Shown here piece by piece: positions 23,401 through 35,899 of a stretch of DNA of 64,000 nucleotides. Made by a program: the position numbers and the translations under genes. The notes beneath the pieces were generated by a model that saw nothing but the letters and a program-made list of their open reading frames with translations, was not told the DNA's origin and did not search any database. The DNA is from Rhabditophanes sp. KR3021 (lineage: Eukaryota; Nematoda; Chromadorea; Rhabditida; Alloionematidae), in contig CAUJLY010000006.1 of NCBI GenBank assembly GCA_963281155.1, positions 4,464,001-4,528,000 on the forward strand, in the 5' to 3' direction. The first letter of the stretch is position 1. The number at the start of each line of letters is the position of its first letter.

Positions 23401-26400
23401 TGGTAATTGTTATTACTTTGGTAAATATATAACACAAAAATAATTGTAAGTAGTTTTAGGTAATCATTACTTGTACCAACTGATACAATAAAAATTCATT
23501 TGCCCATGTATAAATATTATGATTGTTGAAGTAATCCAAAAATGAAATGGGTATTTCAAACAAATGCGTTAAGAGTAACACTCAAAAATATTTGTTGGGA
23601 TTACATTTTTTATAAGTCACTTATGCAATCTAGATAAATAAATCAAGGAAGACCTATAAAAAGTGGATTATTCATGATATTACCACTAACTGTAGTAGCA
23701 GCAAATTTATAATTTATCATGAATAAATTGGTTACAAAAAGCTCAATCTGTAACAATATATTTTAGTTTAGTAAATTCCTTGTAAATTGACGGGGTAAAT
23801 TTTAAATTATTATATGAAACAAGATGATACTTTACTTATAATAAAGTGCCTTCCACCACTTAATTCTTAACTTTTATCTTTTAATATATATTTTATAACT
23901 TAAACTTTATGGACGGAATGTTTGTAACCGAATATATAAAAGTATATCTTAAAGTATAACAATAGTGTATATATAAAAGTATGACAAAACTATAGAGTGA
24001 TAATGGCTTAATTATTAAAATAGTTTTGAAGGACACTCGTAAATCAAGAAAATAAATGTATTTATAAAAATAAAAGAAATAATTAATAATATTTTATGTT
24101 TAACTTATATATGCACGTCAAATTTGCATGCTATTCTAAATGGGAAAGGTTAATGAACAAAAAATATGTTGTTACGCTAGAAACTTGATCTTGTTGTGAA
24201 AACATTATATGGTGGTGCAAGTGTTTCCATATCTAATCTGGAGTTTTATAAATTTTATTTTAGCTATGCCTATTTTTTCATTCTATTAATTGAATAAGAA
24301 TAGACATCTCATATCATTTTAAGACGTCATTAGATCCCTTTAATAATGGGAATGTAAATATTATATTTTACATTCCTTCTAACACATATTATTTATGTAT
24401 ATTTTACACATCACAAATTAGATTTATAGGATGCTTACCACTGACAATTATTTTAGTATAAGCTTAAGTTGAAATTTTTGGTGTGAAGATGATTTAGAAT
24501 GTAATAAAATTTAGACAGATGTAATTATATACCTTGTAAGAAATTTCACTCCATTGTTTATGCTCGTGAAGAAGTCTTTTGCTGATCTTCTTCTTGTGCG
24601 CATATTTCGTCGCAATATCACATTAGCTGGCGATTGTTCTGGATTGGAAGAAGGTAAAAAACGAGGAGAAGCATTATTCTGATTCATTGTAAGTAGTAAA
24701 GGAATTTATAGTTTCAAGATTTTATTCATTTAGAATACAGTAAAAACTGATTGACCTATTCAAATTATTAAAATGTAAGGTCAGCTTTTGTGTAAATAAG
24801 TATATTATGAACTCTGCAACAATAAAAATATATTTTTAATAACTTTTACACAACACGGACACGTTAAAGATACATATATCTTATTAAGAAGCAGTCATTT
24901 AAATACTTTATCATGTCTGACAATAATCGCCTTGTTTTGAAGCAATAAATTATCATCTCTTAACCGAAAGCCTTTAAATATCATTAGAATATATTAGTTT
25001 GTAAAATCTAGAAACAAGACGAATATCATTTTGCGTCAAAATAACAACAAATTAAGGAGGAAAGTGTTGGAAAATGGAGGCAAGTAAAAGGGTGATGATA
25101 TAATATCATAGCTAATCATAAAATTGACTATTCTAAAAAAATTAAAAAGTGATGTACAGAATTACTTTTGATAACCAACATCAACAACTGTTATAAATAG
25201 TAATAAGTAGCAATAAATATGTCTTCCGGTTTATTCCAAGTGTGAGAATACATATACAAATTTAATTTGAAGAAGATATAGTTCCTAAGATATAATTTAG
25301 AATAATATAGGTAAAGACAAACATTCCACTAACATATTTTGAATTGTTGGTTAGTTGTTTTATTTTTAAAATTGGCAATAGCCAACTTAATGTGCCATTT
25401 CAAAGATATAATGTAAGATAAATGAGCGGCTGTCTTATATTAATAATGTTCAACTCTGATACTAGGTGGTGTGTCTAGGACTATTTCGTGGCAATGGCGG
25501 AAATTCACTGGTATTTAATAGACTTTATAGAACATTTGCAAATGAAAAGCGGTTCTTTTGAGAATAAATTTTTTAAAGAAGCTATTTTAAAAATTGAAAG
25601 ATACCATTTATTTTGTGAAATTTATCTATTTATAAAGAGTCAGGTCATTATTATTATATAGATAGTGAAATATCGAAACAATTCAAATGCACAATAATGC
25701 AAACAAAATTATTTTTAAAAGGTAAAAGACTTTGAATATACAATAATTAATCCCTTCCAAAACAATACAATTAATTCCCGTCTTAATTTACGCTCCTTTT
25801 CAATGATTGTTTCTTATAATAGTTGCCGAGGTGGTATACTTAAACTTTAATTAAATGTACCATAAATACTCATAAACCTAAACTTAAACAAAAATGTCTT
25901 CATTCAATGATACGAAACATTTTGGGCGAGGAATGATTAACACCTAAGCATACATCTTAGAAAATTTCAACATACTTTGGTACTGATGATCTAAGAGGAA
26001 ATGTGCATAAAATGGTGAGTAAATTGTGCTATGGATATGATCAATTAACACACAATATCACGGAATATAAAAGTATACCGACATACATAATAATATTTGA
26101 ACCATTGTCCCTCAATATTTTATACTAATTTATAAGATAATGAGTAAAATCAGTTGACATGAATGAAAAAGACAATTATAAATGTCAAAATTGTTGTAGC
26201 CACAAGTGACTTTATTATGTTTCATAAAAGATATTATCACTCAGCATAGTTTATAGGAAATTTAGATGAATTAAAGAGCTGTGGCAAAAATAGACAAAGT
26301 ATAATTTTAGAATAAGCATACATTATAATGTATTAAAACGATGTTTGTTAATGTGAAAAAAGTTACTTAACTTTCTAAAAAAGTTTATACTCGAATTTGA

Positions 26401-28138
26401 CACCAAAAAACATCCTGCCTTTACAAATTATTTTTAGCTAAATAAACTTAGATTGACGAAATAATATGGAAAATGTGTTGGTGGTGTGAACTACTAAACG
26501 TGATATTTATAAATACATCAAATGAATGATAGTATGTTTGTTGTGATTCACTGTATTTGGAAACAATGTTGAACGTCAATTGAAAATAAGAACGTCAAAC
26601 TTCATTATTCACTATTATAAAAAGTATGAATTGAGCAAATATGTGTATGTATGCAAAAAATAAAAATGAGCCCTTAAAAAACACTTGTGGAGATAAACAA
26701 ATTATACTTAAAGTTGCGCGTGTTCTTGAATTTAACGGTGAAAGTAAGTCAATATGAATAAATATAATTACGATAACATCCCATTTAAATAAAATTGGCA
26801 AATTTTGTATTTAATCAAAGTAAGTGTTTGAGGGGAAGATTAATAAATAAGAAAAAGTTATTCATCTAAATAATTGTTTAAGCGTTCATAATGTTCGTAT
26901 ATTGCTCTTTTTTATTAACATTGAAAGAGTTCGATTGTTGTAGACATATGTACGTACAATGTAGTTGATTGCATTTCTCGACCCAAAATCATCAACGAGA
27001 GTATTAAGTGTGTATTGTAAAAGTCAAAATACCACTGTTTGAAATGCAATTCAGGTAATAGTTACACTCAATACGATTCATACGTAGGTGTCTACTATTT
27101 TAAGTACTAATTCGCTTTTTCTTAACTTTTGCAAGAGCAATTAATAGAATAATAGGAATAATAAGTATATTGGGGTGAGAAGAAAGTGACTTGAAAATAT
27201 GTCATCAAAACATGCAAAATACATATAATATGCTTGTTGATTATGCATCTATCATCAAATTAATTAATACTTTAGTTGAACCTTCAACACCCCGTTTGTC
27301 ATCAAAACGATAGCAAGCATGCTGACTAATAAGAATGATACACATATATTCATTATTCTTGACAAAACTCATGCTCTGTGAAATGATTTTATTAAATTTT
27401 TATCATCTTCTGGTAACCTATTATGAACGGCTCTCATCAAACAATAATATCGGAGTCTTTTATTCAAATCTTATTTGTATTAATGTTAATGATAGTAAAT
27501 AATGTGCTACTCAATTTTTTACACAAGCTTCAACTAGTTTACTGTTCCTTTATTTCTTCCCTATCATTTATCAAAACAGCATATTACATAAATTCTAGTT
27601 TAAAAGAAAAGGGTTGAAGCTAATGCAGTAGTAAAAGTTTATCCAAAATCTTGTTGCTTTGGTGTTACATGACAACATTTATGCATTTGTCATCAAGCAT
27701 GTTCATATTTTTATCTTAAGCAAATTTAACCTAAAGGTAATAAGATGACACATCAATGTCAATTTCTATCACTTAAAATGAAGCGTAAGTGTTTATTTTA
27801 AGTATCATATCCTCACTATGAAGCACAAAAAGTATTTATACTAGATGATGAATATTTCTCCACATTTGTCATTTCACTTGATGAGACACTTCCAAAGGTA
27901 AGTATTCAATAAAAAAGTATAACAAATGTTTGGCGTAGAAAATAACATCCATAAATCATCAAGTTTCTGTTGTAAAATGCGATAAACCTTTCATATTTTT
28001 TAATTTTCCTTGATTTTATAAAATAAATTACCTATTTACGATTCCTTCTTTTCCTTCAATGCATTCTTGGTGGCCGGTAGGTCCGCAGGAACAAATTCCA
28101 TAAAAAACATAATCTTTCCACGACCAAATCCAATCCAT
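17441..28138 (-). CDS. RAP1GAP: Rap1 GTPase-activating protein with GoLoco-containing isoforms
   Basis: Common exons are 17689-19676 (GAP) and 17441-17636 (C-terminal coil). Alternative 5' parts are 24533-24687 + 22671-22875, 28032-28138 + 22671-22875, or 19788-20459 alone. All three combinations keep phase and give 847, 831 and 951 residues. The GAP region begins with GGFWMDG and carries the Rap1GAP core: [63 protein letters not shown] and [15 protein letters not shown]. The Asn in KRHIGND is the catalytic 'Asn thumb' that replaces an arginine finger in this family. A Ser-rich region and a leucine-rich coil ([13 protein letters not shown] ... [10 protein letters not shown]) follow. No PDZ domain is seen, which separates it from SIPA1-like proteins. 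It should switch off Rap1 in adhesion and G-protein signalling at membranes. Confidence 0.93.
19788..20459 (-). CDS. RAP1GAP: Rap1GAP alternative first exon C (GoLoco-less isoform)
   Basis: This 672-base exon starts at an ATG (20459-20457) about 30 bases after an acceptor-like ATATATTTAAG. It ends with a GTAAGTC donor in phase 0, matching the common GAP exon. It encodes 224 residues of Ser/Asn-rich sequence with basic runs ([20 protein letters not shown]), with no GoLoco motif and no domain that I recognise. The end ([11 protein letters not shown]) resembles the end of exon A ([14 protein letters not shown]), perhaps a shared ancestral segment. It implies a promoter in the 20460-22670 intron. 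Confidence 0.7.
20460..22670. other. Rap1GAP intron holding the promoter of isoform C
   Basis: AT-rich, 2.2 kb, upstream of the isoform C exon and downstream of the GoLoco exon. No coding exon, RNA gene or repeat recognised. Confidence 0.5.
22671..22875 (-). CDS. RAP1GAP: Rap1GAP GoLoco exon
   Basis: A 205-base internal exon, with acceptor TTTTATTATAG and donor TCT/GTAAGT. Read after either upstream exon (both leave two bases, AG), it encodes the GoLoco/GPR motif [19 protein letters not shown]. Family knowledge: this motif binds inactive G-alpha-i/o, with the final Asp-Gln-Arg reaching into the nucleotide pocket. The Asp-Gln-Arg triad is intact. The exon joins the GAP exon in phase 0, and the resulting spacing to the GGFWMDG start of the GAP domain is like that of vertebrate Rap1GAP. 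Confidence 0.85.
22876..24532. other. Rap1GAP intron
   Basis: AT-rich intron of 1.66 kb between exon A and the GoLoco exon. Nothing else recognised. Confidence 0.6.
24533..24687 (-). CDS. RAP1GAP: Rap1GAP alternative first exon A
   Basis: ATG at 24687-24685; the donor after ACAAG is GTATATAATT and leaves phase 2, matching the GoLoco exon. It encodes 51 residues beginning [14 protein letters not shown] and then a very basic stretch ([16 protein letters not shown]), which might act as a nuclear or membrane-binding signal; that is inference. A Pro/Ser-rich start and many basic residues are the only features. Confidence 0.75.
24688..28031. other. Rap1GAP intron / promoter region of isoform A
   Basis: 3.3 kb of AT-rich sequence between first exons A and B. 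It must hold the promoter of isoform A. No coding exon or structured element recognised. Confidence 0.5.
28032..28138 (-). CDS. RAP1GAP: Rap1GAP alternative first exon B (cysteine-containing N-terminus)
   Basis: ATG at 28138-28136, shortly after acceptor TTTTTATAG. The donor AATAG/GTAATT leaves two bases (AG), exactly the phase needed for the GoLoco exon 5.2 kb downstream. It encodes 35 residues with start [14 protein letters not shown] and three cysteines (CSCG, QEC). The Trp-rich start and cysteines would suit membrane attachment or palmitoylation, which is inference. Linkage to Rap1GAP rests on strand, phase and lack of any other partner, so it could instead belong to an unseen gene. Confidence 0.5.
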
Positions 28139-31100
28139 TTTGATTGGAAGATATATCTATAAAAAGCGACAGTTAAAAAATGTTTTCTTAAAAGTTACAA
28201 TTAAATGAAATCAGATTTGCAGATAGATTAAAATTAATTTTTACAAAATACAAGCTAAACGTTAAAATTAAAAATAAAAAGATATTACAAGTGATGATTA
28301 AAAACGTGTTGTCTTTATTTATTAAATACAAATATTTAAACCAAATCAAACGAGTATATGTAGTATACTTTCAAATTAATAAATAAGTAATAACTTGCTA
28401 TTTGTGGATGTTAATTTTTATTAATCAAGAAGTTTATATTGAGATAAACTTATTTTTAAAACAATAAAATGAATAATGAGTTTCTAAATAAAGAAATGTA
28501 TTGTTCGTTCACTACAAATAGTAAATAGTAAAAACAAATACAAATTGAAATATTCGTCTTAAAAAGTAACTTTTAAGTTAATTATGTACATTCGGCTTCA
28601 TTAAAATTAACTTAATCAATCGTTCATCATATTAACTACAATAGCCTATTGATGATCATGCAGAAAAATATTTCTCATTATTTGAGAATGACAGAGATTA
28701 AAATGGTGATGAAATTTCGCGTTTATTTATAGATGTGCCTGATATATGCAATATATTCATGGTAGATTACTTTTTTATTGTAAGAAAATGTTGTAGTAGA
28801 CAAATTTATCTTATCATATAAACATGTTGCTTATCTTTATTAATATTTAACAGAAACAAAATCTAAATTATGAATAGATTTGATACAACTATAATTTCAT
28901 CTCTGCCATACTTTTGTAACAGATGTATTTTTGAACCATGTTTTATTAAACAATTTTATTATATTATACCATATTTTTATTACAGCCCGGTTAGAAACAT
29001 ACATTTCTTACTTATGTACTTTAGAAATGGACACGAGCTGTTAAGACAAAACAAAAAAGAAGTTACAAGGTTCGGATGTAGAGTTTAGATGTCACTGAAA
29101 ATTTATACATAGATATAACTATTAAATTCAACAATCATTTACTTATTTATTCCTCATCTCAAAAAAAATATAGTCCCGTTTTTAGTATGTCAAGAGGTTT
29201 ATATAAAAATGATGAACATATGATAATGTGTAATTAGGCTAAGTTTAGACAACGTTTATGTCAATAAATAGGTTGCTTTATGATTAGATACGTATATCAG
29301 TACATTATTAACAAAATACTAAAACATATCCTCACAATTATGTATAAATCCATTTTAATAGCACATACTTAAAAAAATAACATAATTTAAGATTTAGAAA
29401 AATTTAATTGGGAAGATATAGAAGTTGTATTCCAATAATAAAAAGTGTTTAAACGAAGATGCTTTATAAAATTATAATAGCAAGAAATAGAATATGATAA
29501 AAAATCAACTTGGAGGAATGAATAGGAAGAAGGGTTTTGGATGTTAGCAAGCAAAAACAAAAAAAGTTGGACACCTAAGTATACTTGAAACTGGAACCAT
29601 TCTGAAATGAATCTCACACAATTCCGGCTGATTTATACAACATGATTAACCGGTGACTGGTAGCAAGGGATAGATATAATGTGAAAGTAATATAAAATCA
29701 TCTTCAGATGGAAGAGTGAACTGTGAATTTGTAATAAGTGTTCACAAAACATATAGAGCGCAAAAAATGATGCATTGATCAGATTATAATATTGATAATA
29801 AATTAGTTTATAGACATTTATTTTACAGAGACTAAAATGAATGAGTAATGTGTAAAGTAAAAAAGTGTTTTATTAAGTCGTTTTCAATTATGTATTATAA
29901 TTTATTTTGGGAATCGTTTTTGAAATTGGCAAAACAATGGCGATGATATTATTTGATTTATCTCTCAAGATTAAAACGTTTAATCCAACACAAAGTAGAT
30001 AAAAGATTTGTATACATTAACCTAAACAATGATAATCCTGAGTTTATTAGAAAATTATCACGGAACTACTCAACCTAAATTTTGATTAAAGGTGTTGAAA
30101 AAGATATTTCATGAATTACTTTTTGACAATATCATATTTACCAATGCATATTCTGGGTGAGAATTATAAAAACATTTATAAGTAGATTGGAACATAACTT
30201 TTTTTGCAAAAATTGAGTATTATACGCATTTTATAAAAAGATTTTTGAATGATTTCACCAATTGAAGCTATTAAAAAGACGAGCTAATAAATTCTTTTAA
30301 GTATAATGGGTATAAAACAAAATTTTATGAAAATAATAAACTCCAAGGCTTTAAATAACAACCAAATGGACATCACATATTTAAAGCTGATTTATGATGT
30401 AAGTATGAATAACCAATCAAACAATAGCTCACGTCGATGTAAAATAAAGGTAATAAACATTTACACTTCAATTTCTTTAAGGTATGTTTAATAATAAAGT
30501 CCAGCGTGAATTAACAAAAACATTCTATTTATGGATAATAAAACATGTTAATATTGGAAAAAACAAAATTATACGTGATAGGGATCAGAACTGTTTAGCA
30601 TTATAATTTATGATACTGAAATACTTCGAGGTTACGATTAACGAAGAAGTGCAGAATGTTAACAAACATTATTATATCTTTTATTCTATCAGTCTTTTGC
30701 ATATTCAAAAAAATCAGCTAAAAATGAATTTTTGTCAAAGTACTAACAATGTTAAGGTTATACATATTTCCATGATTATAAAAATCATGATAAAGACGGT
30801 GATTGTTACAATATTAGAAAACGTTTAACAACTTCACTTTGTATATGATACCAACAGTAAATAAATAAGTTTTTATAAAATTTCAATTTGGAATTTTTTT
30901 GAATGAAAAATCGCGATAGGTACAATTTACGCCACAATCAAATGTTTATGATTAAAAATAAATAGAATTTGATTTTAAAACCTAATGGTCAGGTATTTTC
31001 CGAAAAGTATGTATTGCTTTGTAGGTTTGAACAATACACCCTAATTCTTCTATCAAATATTGTTACTGCTTTTAAAATAACGAAAGTTATGAAATTCAAC

Positions 31101-32722
31101 TCTTTTATTTTCATGATTCTAGTTTTATTAATAAATATTGTTGGTCATAATAGTACAAATGGTTTAATAATCTAATTACTACAATATTTTCATAACCATT
31201 ATTCTCCTATCTATAACCAAACTGATAACACTACTTAATTACAAAGGTTATTAAACACAGGAACGATAGTAAAATCCTTTTGTGCAATGAAATAAATAGA
31301 ACCATAAATATTAGATATATTTAGCTGGTATGTGTACCACTGGATGGTAAAATTATACCCTATTTTGTGGACATGAAAGCAATATTGAATATACAAAATT
31401 TAGTTTAAGCAATTTATAAAAAATGTAAGAATGTTAAGTGATGATAATAATGAAGATGAAAGAAAGTAATGAGTGTGAGATGTAGTTAAAAAAGTGTGTT
31501 CATAATCAAATAGAGTAAAATTTGAAGAGTGCTAATATTAGTAAAAAACATTACTCTCATTCAACAGTTATAGTAAAACAACAATTTAAGCTTTCTTCTT
31601 TGGTCAAACAATATAAAAATAAATGGTATTTTACTACAAACGTGGTATATTTGTTGGAGCAAATAATTTATTTTTTGTTATTAAATAAAACCCAAATAAT
31701 AGTGAATCTTTTTAAGAACCAAAAAAGTAGAAAGAGGTTCAATTTGATTGTGTTTTCAAATATTGAATTACAAGACAAGTCAAATAGTCAAGGGATTAAA
31801 AAAAGTTCTTGAATGGTGGAATTGAATGGACTGTTTGAATTAAAAAATAATTCTATTAAATAGGTAGCTTGATAAGTTTATATATAAAGTATTTCAACAA
31901 ATTACTCTTTGACATCCCTCATTCACAATGTTTTTCTTTCAGATCAACAATAGTCTATTAAAAGTCGTTTTATTTACTAAAGCTGGACAATAACGTTTTT
32001 TTGATCTTTTAGAATGTTAAAACAATTTTTTAAGTATATCATCGCAATATAAAATGAAGGAAATAAATATGTTAATTTGTATAATATAATAATCAAAGAA
32101 AGATATCCATTTTTCATTGTAAAATAATTAAAAATAGTCTTTTACCTAGTAATTATATAATAATTAAGAGTGCATAAAAAATTTATTTTTAATATGTAGT
32201 ACATTTGATTCAAATGAAACACGAAAATTCACCCTATTAAAACATTTTTGATAGATATCCCAATTAAATTTTTTGGGAATTAAATGATGTAACAGATTAA
32301 ATTCAAAAAAGAATTGTCATCCAATTATTTCGTTACAACATTAGGTCATGGAGAAAATGAATAAAATAGTCACTTTAAATGTATCTTTTCGAATTATTTA
32401 CACTTTTACAATATATTAATGGTATTTGATATTATTTATGAAGCGATTTCTTACATAGCTTTGTTAAATATTATCACAATGTTTCATTTAAAACATTTAC
32501 TTGATGTTATAACTTTAGAAATATAAATGGAATGTTACTTTCCTTAAATAAAAAACAAGCTATTGTCTAACGTCAACGTAAAGATTTATTAGAATTAAAA
32601 AACAGTTAAATGCTGTCGAATTGAAAATGTTATAATTTCATTTATTGTGATGGAAGAAATGCTTAATCATTTATGGATGCAAGATTTTAACATTATATAA
32701 AGCTAAAAATACATAAAATGTA
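28139..32722. other. Long empty spacer upstream of Rap1GAP
   Basis: 4.6 kb, the longest featureless stretch in the window. Very AT-rich, with short chance open frames of AT-rich codon composition (for example plus strand 31522-31812) that show no domain, no splice context and no codon bias. It should contain the promoter of Rap1GAP isoform B and the 3' untranslated region of the UGT gene. Confidence 0.5.
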
Positions 32723-34521
32723 TTAGTTTTGTTTCTTTTTGTGAGAGACCGCTTTGTTCTTATCGACATCAGAAGTACCCGCTTTGAAAGAATTATATAA
32801 ACAAACGATTCCACGAACAAATGCTTTTAACAAAAAATATGAAATTGCCACGGATGTAATGAAGATGGCAGCAAGGAACGAAATAACATCAACCATGAAG
32901 TATTGAAGAATATTAAGTTTGTCAGCCCCAGATCTTGCATGAGGAACTTCTTGATGGCGGACAATAAATTCAACCCAGAATGAAGCATGCTCGAGTTCGG
33001 TATATGGGACATCGACAACCATATCTTGAAATAATGTCATTTCCTCTTTGAAACTTGGATTTTCAATCAAATCTTTGGCTGATTTAACCAAACTTGGAGT
33101 ATTCCAATTATCTTTCTCTAAAATTAGACCAGCGCCTCTATCTGAAACGCGTAACAAGTTGTCGTATGATTTTACAGTTAATGGAAGGCCAAGGACGGGA
33201 ACTCCATGCCAGACACTTTCAACGACGCTGTTTAATCCACCATGACTGATATGTAATACACATTTGGCATGTCCCAGTAAATCTTGTTGTGGAATCCAAC
33301 TTTGGATAAATACATTGCTTGGCAAGTTTTTGATAGCTGGTCCATTGTATTGCCAAACAAAATTTAAATGTTTGAGAGAATTGGTCATTTCAATGATAGC
33401 ATCCTAAAAGTTAATCAAATTAAATGGTTCTTTAATTAATGTATATTGCTGATATCAAGCAATCTATCAAAAAACTTACAATTTGCGATTTGGATGCGTA
33501 CTTCCATTGTACAGAAAAACCTCCACTTATGACAACAAATTTGTCTTTCTTTTGGATAAAATCTTGTAAATCTTTGGATAATTGACGTGCTTTGTGGCAG
33601 TGCAAAGCACCAACAAAGTTAACTCTAGGCATGTATGGCCTAGCAAAATCGAAAATTGGTGGGGTGTTAACGAAGTTGATTGACGCGTTTCTTTCCATAT
33701 AAAAGGCTTCAGTTAATTGGTTTGGATAATGCTTTTCAAATAAGGCATCCATTCTACGTAAAATAATGTGTTGATGTAAGTATAATTGTCTAATGTAGGA
33801 GGCTAGGTTGAAATTTCTTTGGAAGAAATCTAAAGTATCAGTTAATTTTGATCCAGGAACGGGCAAATAGCTTGGAGGAGAGGGACTCTGATGACTGTAA
33901 GCAGATTCCGTTCTAAGTCCAGAAACAGACCAATAAACAAAAACTGATTTTTTAATTGAAGTAATAAGTAACCCAGCAGGATTGTATAAATCATCCACGA
34001 CAATTGAATCGAATTGCTGTGCAATTAATTCTTCAAATGCGGCTTTGTGGTCTTTAAGTAGTGAATCACATAATTCAAGAGACGTTAGCCATGCATTCGT
34101 CTGTTCCGCCTCATCGTTGAACTCAGATAACCAAATATTTTTGTTGTTCGTGTTATTACGATGAAGATAAGAATCTAAGATGTGTGTCTTTTCTGTGGAG
34201 ACCTGGATAAACACTTCGTGGACCTTTGGAGATAATCGGAGAGTAGGCTGTAATTGTGATTAGATTATTTTGATAATAAAGAGGAAAACGAAAAGCATAA
34301 TTATTCACAAATCACCATCCTTTTAGCATAAAAAATGACAAACTAACTTTTTTTAATCCATATTCAAACCAATAAACTTCGTGATTTCTGTTGACCAGTT
34401 CGTCAGCTAGCGTTGAAAATACGTATCTGTGTACAGGAAAAAGACTTGAAGGCATCAATAACACCTTAGCACCATCAAGTACAGGTATTATTGCAAGAAG
34501 CAATAACAATATATTTCTCAT
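32723..34521 (-). CDS. UDP-glycosyltransferase (UGT, GT1 family), membrane-anchored
   Basis: Three exons, 34348-34521, 33480-34247 and 32723-33403, all in phase 0, give 540 residues, a normal length for nematode UGTs. A signal peptide (MRNILLLLLAIIPVLDG) leads into FPVHRYVF, whose His31 corresponds to the catalytic base. The C-terminal half has the UGT signature SWIPQQDLLGHAKCVLHISH then GGLNSVVESVWHGVPVLGLP at about 349-388. One membrane helix (about 482-508) and a tail ending KKQN, a KKXX-type endoplasmic-reticulum retrieval signal, place the catalytic part in the ER lumen. Such enzymes conjugate lipophilic compounds with UDP-sugars for detoxification. Unusual: the two positions normally Asp-Gln after the signature, which contact the donor sugar, are Lys-Ser (392-393), so donor choice or activity may differ. 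The start follows acceptor CATTTTAG. Confidence 0.93.
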
Positions 34522-35899
34522 TTCAGCCTAAAATGGGCAAATAAGAACATACGTACAAACCAATGTAGAACATTAATATAGCGACTTAAAAGATTAATAT
34601 AAAAACAAAGACATAATTACAACAATTGAGAGCATACATTTGTTCTGATAAAAAATCAATTACTGCTTAAAAGGTTAAACGCAAAAAAAGGTCATAAAGA
34701 TGTAGTGTTGTGGTTGTTTTAATCATATATATCAAGGTATTGCTACTAATTTTTATAAAGTGAAATCAAGGTCAACGAAGGCCTTTTGGCTTTTCAAGGT
34801 AAACCTTACTTTTCAAACAACATATAATAATAAATATGAATGAGTGCACTTAAAATTGTTTATTAATTAATATTATGCTTATAAACAAACGTACCATCTC
34901 AAATTAACGTTGTACTATAAGTAACCATTTTTAATTTGGCTTACATCACATACATATAGATATGATGTCTGAATAGTCTTGCGTGATACAACACTTTTGA
35001 TAAGATTCAATCAAATAGTTACTTTTATGTCAAGTAAACGCTACAAACAAGCTACATTAATAGATCAAGATGTAGGCATTTAGTTAGTTGGTGGATCTCA
35101 TGCATTGTTCTTATGTAAGTATGGGTTGGTAAATATTTATTACTAAAAACTTTATTTACTAGTAAGAATGCGATTTGAGCATGATCAATAAAAGCAAGTA
35201 AATGTTTTCATCCTTAAAATAGAAAGTAATGAAAATGATTTAAAAAGAATACCTAGATGGGCAGCAATTTAGAGATATAAAAGTTCATTGACAATTTATA
35301 AAAAATAGGAAAAGTTATCTTACGACAATGTACTATACATTTTTTAATATCTTTGATGGGCGAAATGTCTTACATAAAAAGATGATAAAAACTTCACTAA
35401 AACCATAGCAATCAAATTAGAATGTTTTAATTTATTACTAGAAAAAGTTAGACTACTCTTTTAATAGACTGTTTAGTTGGAAATCAAAAAGTATATAAAG
35501 ATGGAATAGATTAAGCAGAGAATTTTATTCAACATCATTCAAACAAAAGTGACTACTTCCATGTTAAAGTTGTAGATAGAAATTGTTTTGGTAGTACAAT
35601 TAATCAAAAAAAGTTGATAGATTATTGTATAAAATATATTATTTATGGATTTAAGTAAAAAATTGTATACAAAGTAGAAAAAGATATTACACAAACAAAT
35701 GATAAGTATAAAGCATATTTGATTTTCAAGTTCAAATAACCTTAACCTACAAATTGATAGCATTGTTATGAAAGTGGACAATAGAATTTGAACAGATAAA
35801 TAAATTTATGCGCATATTGAATTATTCTTTTTGTGTTTAAATCTGAAGTTTACGGAAAAAAGATTTGCTTTTTTATATTGTTAATTTGCTTATTTAAAT
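34522..35899. other. Spacer between UGT and MXD-like genes
   Basis: 1.4 kb, AT-rich. It holds the UGT promoter (34522 upward) and the 3' untranslated region of the MXD-like gene. No coding or structured element recognised. Confidence 0.55.

Noticed and set aside
31522..31812. 96-codon open frame on the plus strand in the long spacer
   Set aside because: Same AT-rich composition as its surroundings, no ATG context, no similarity recognised.
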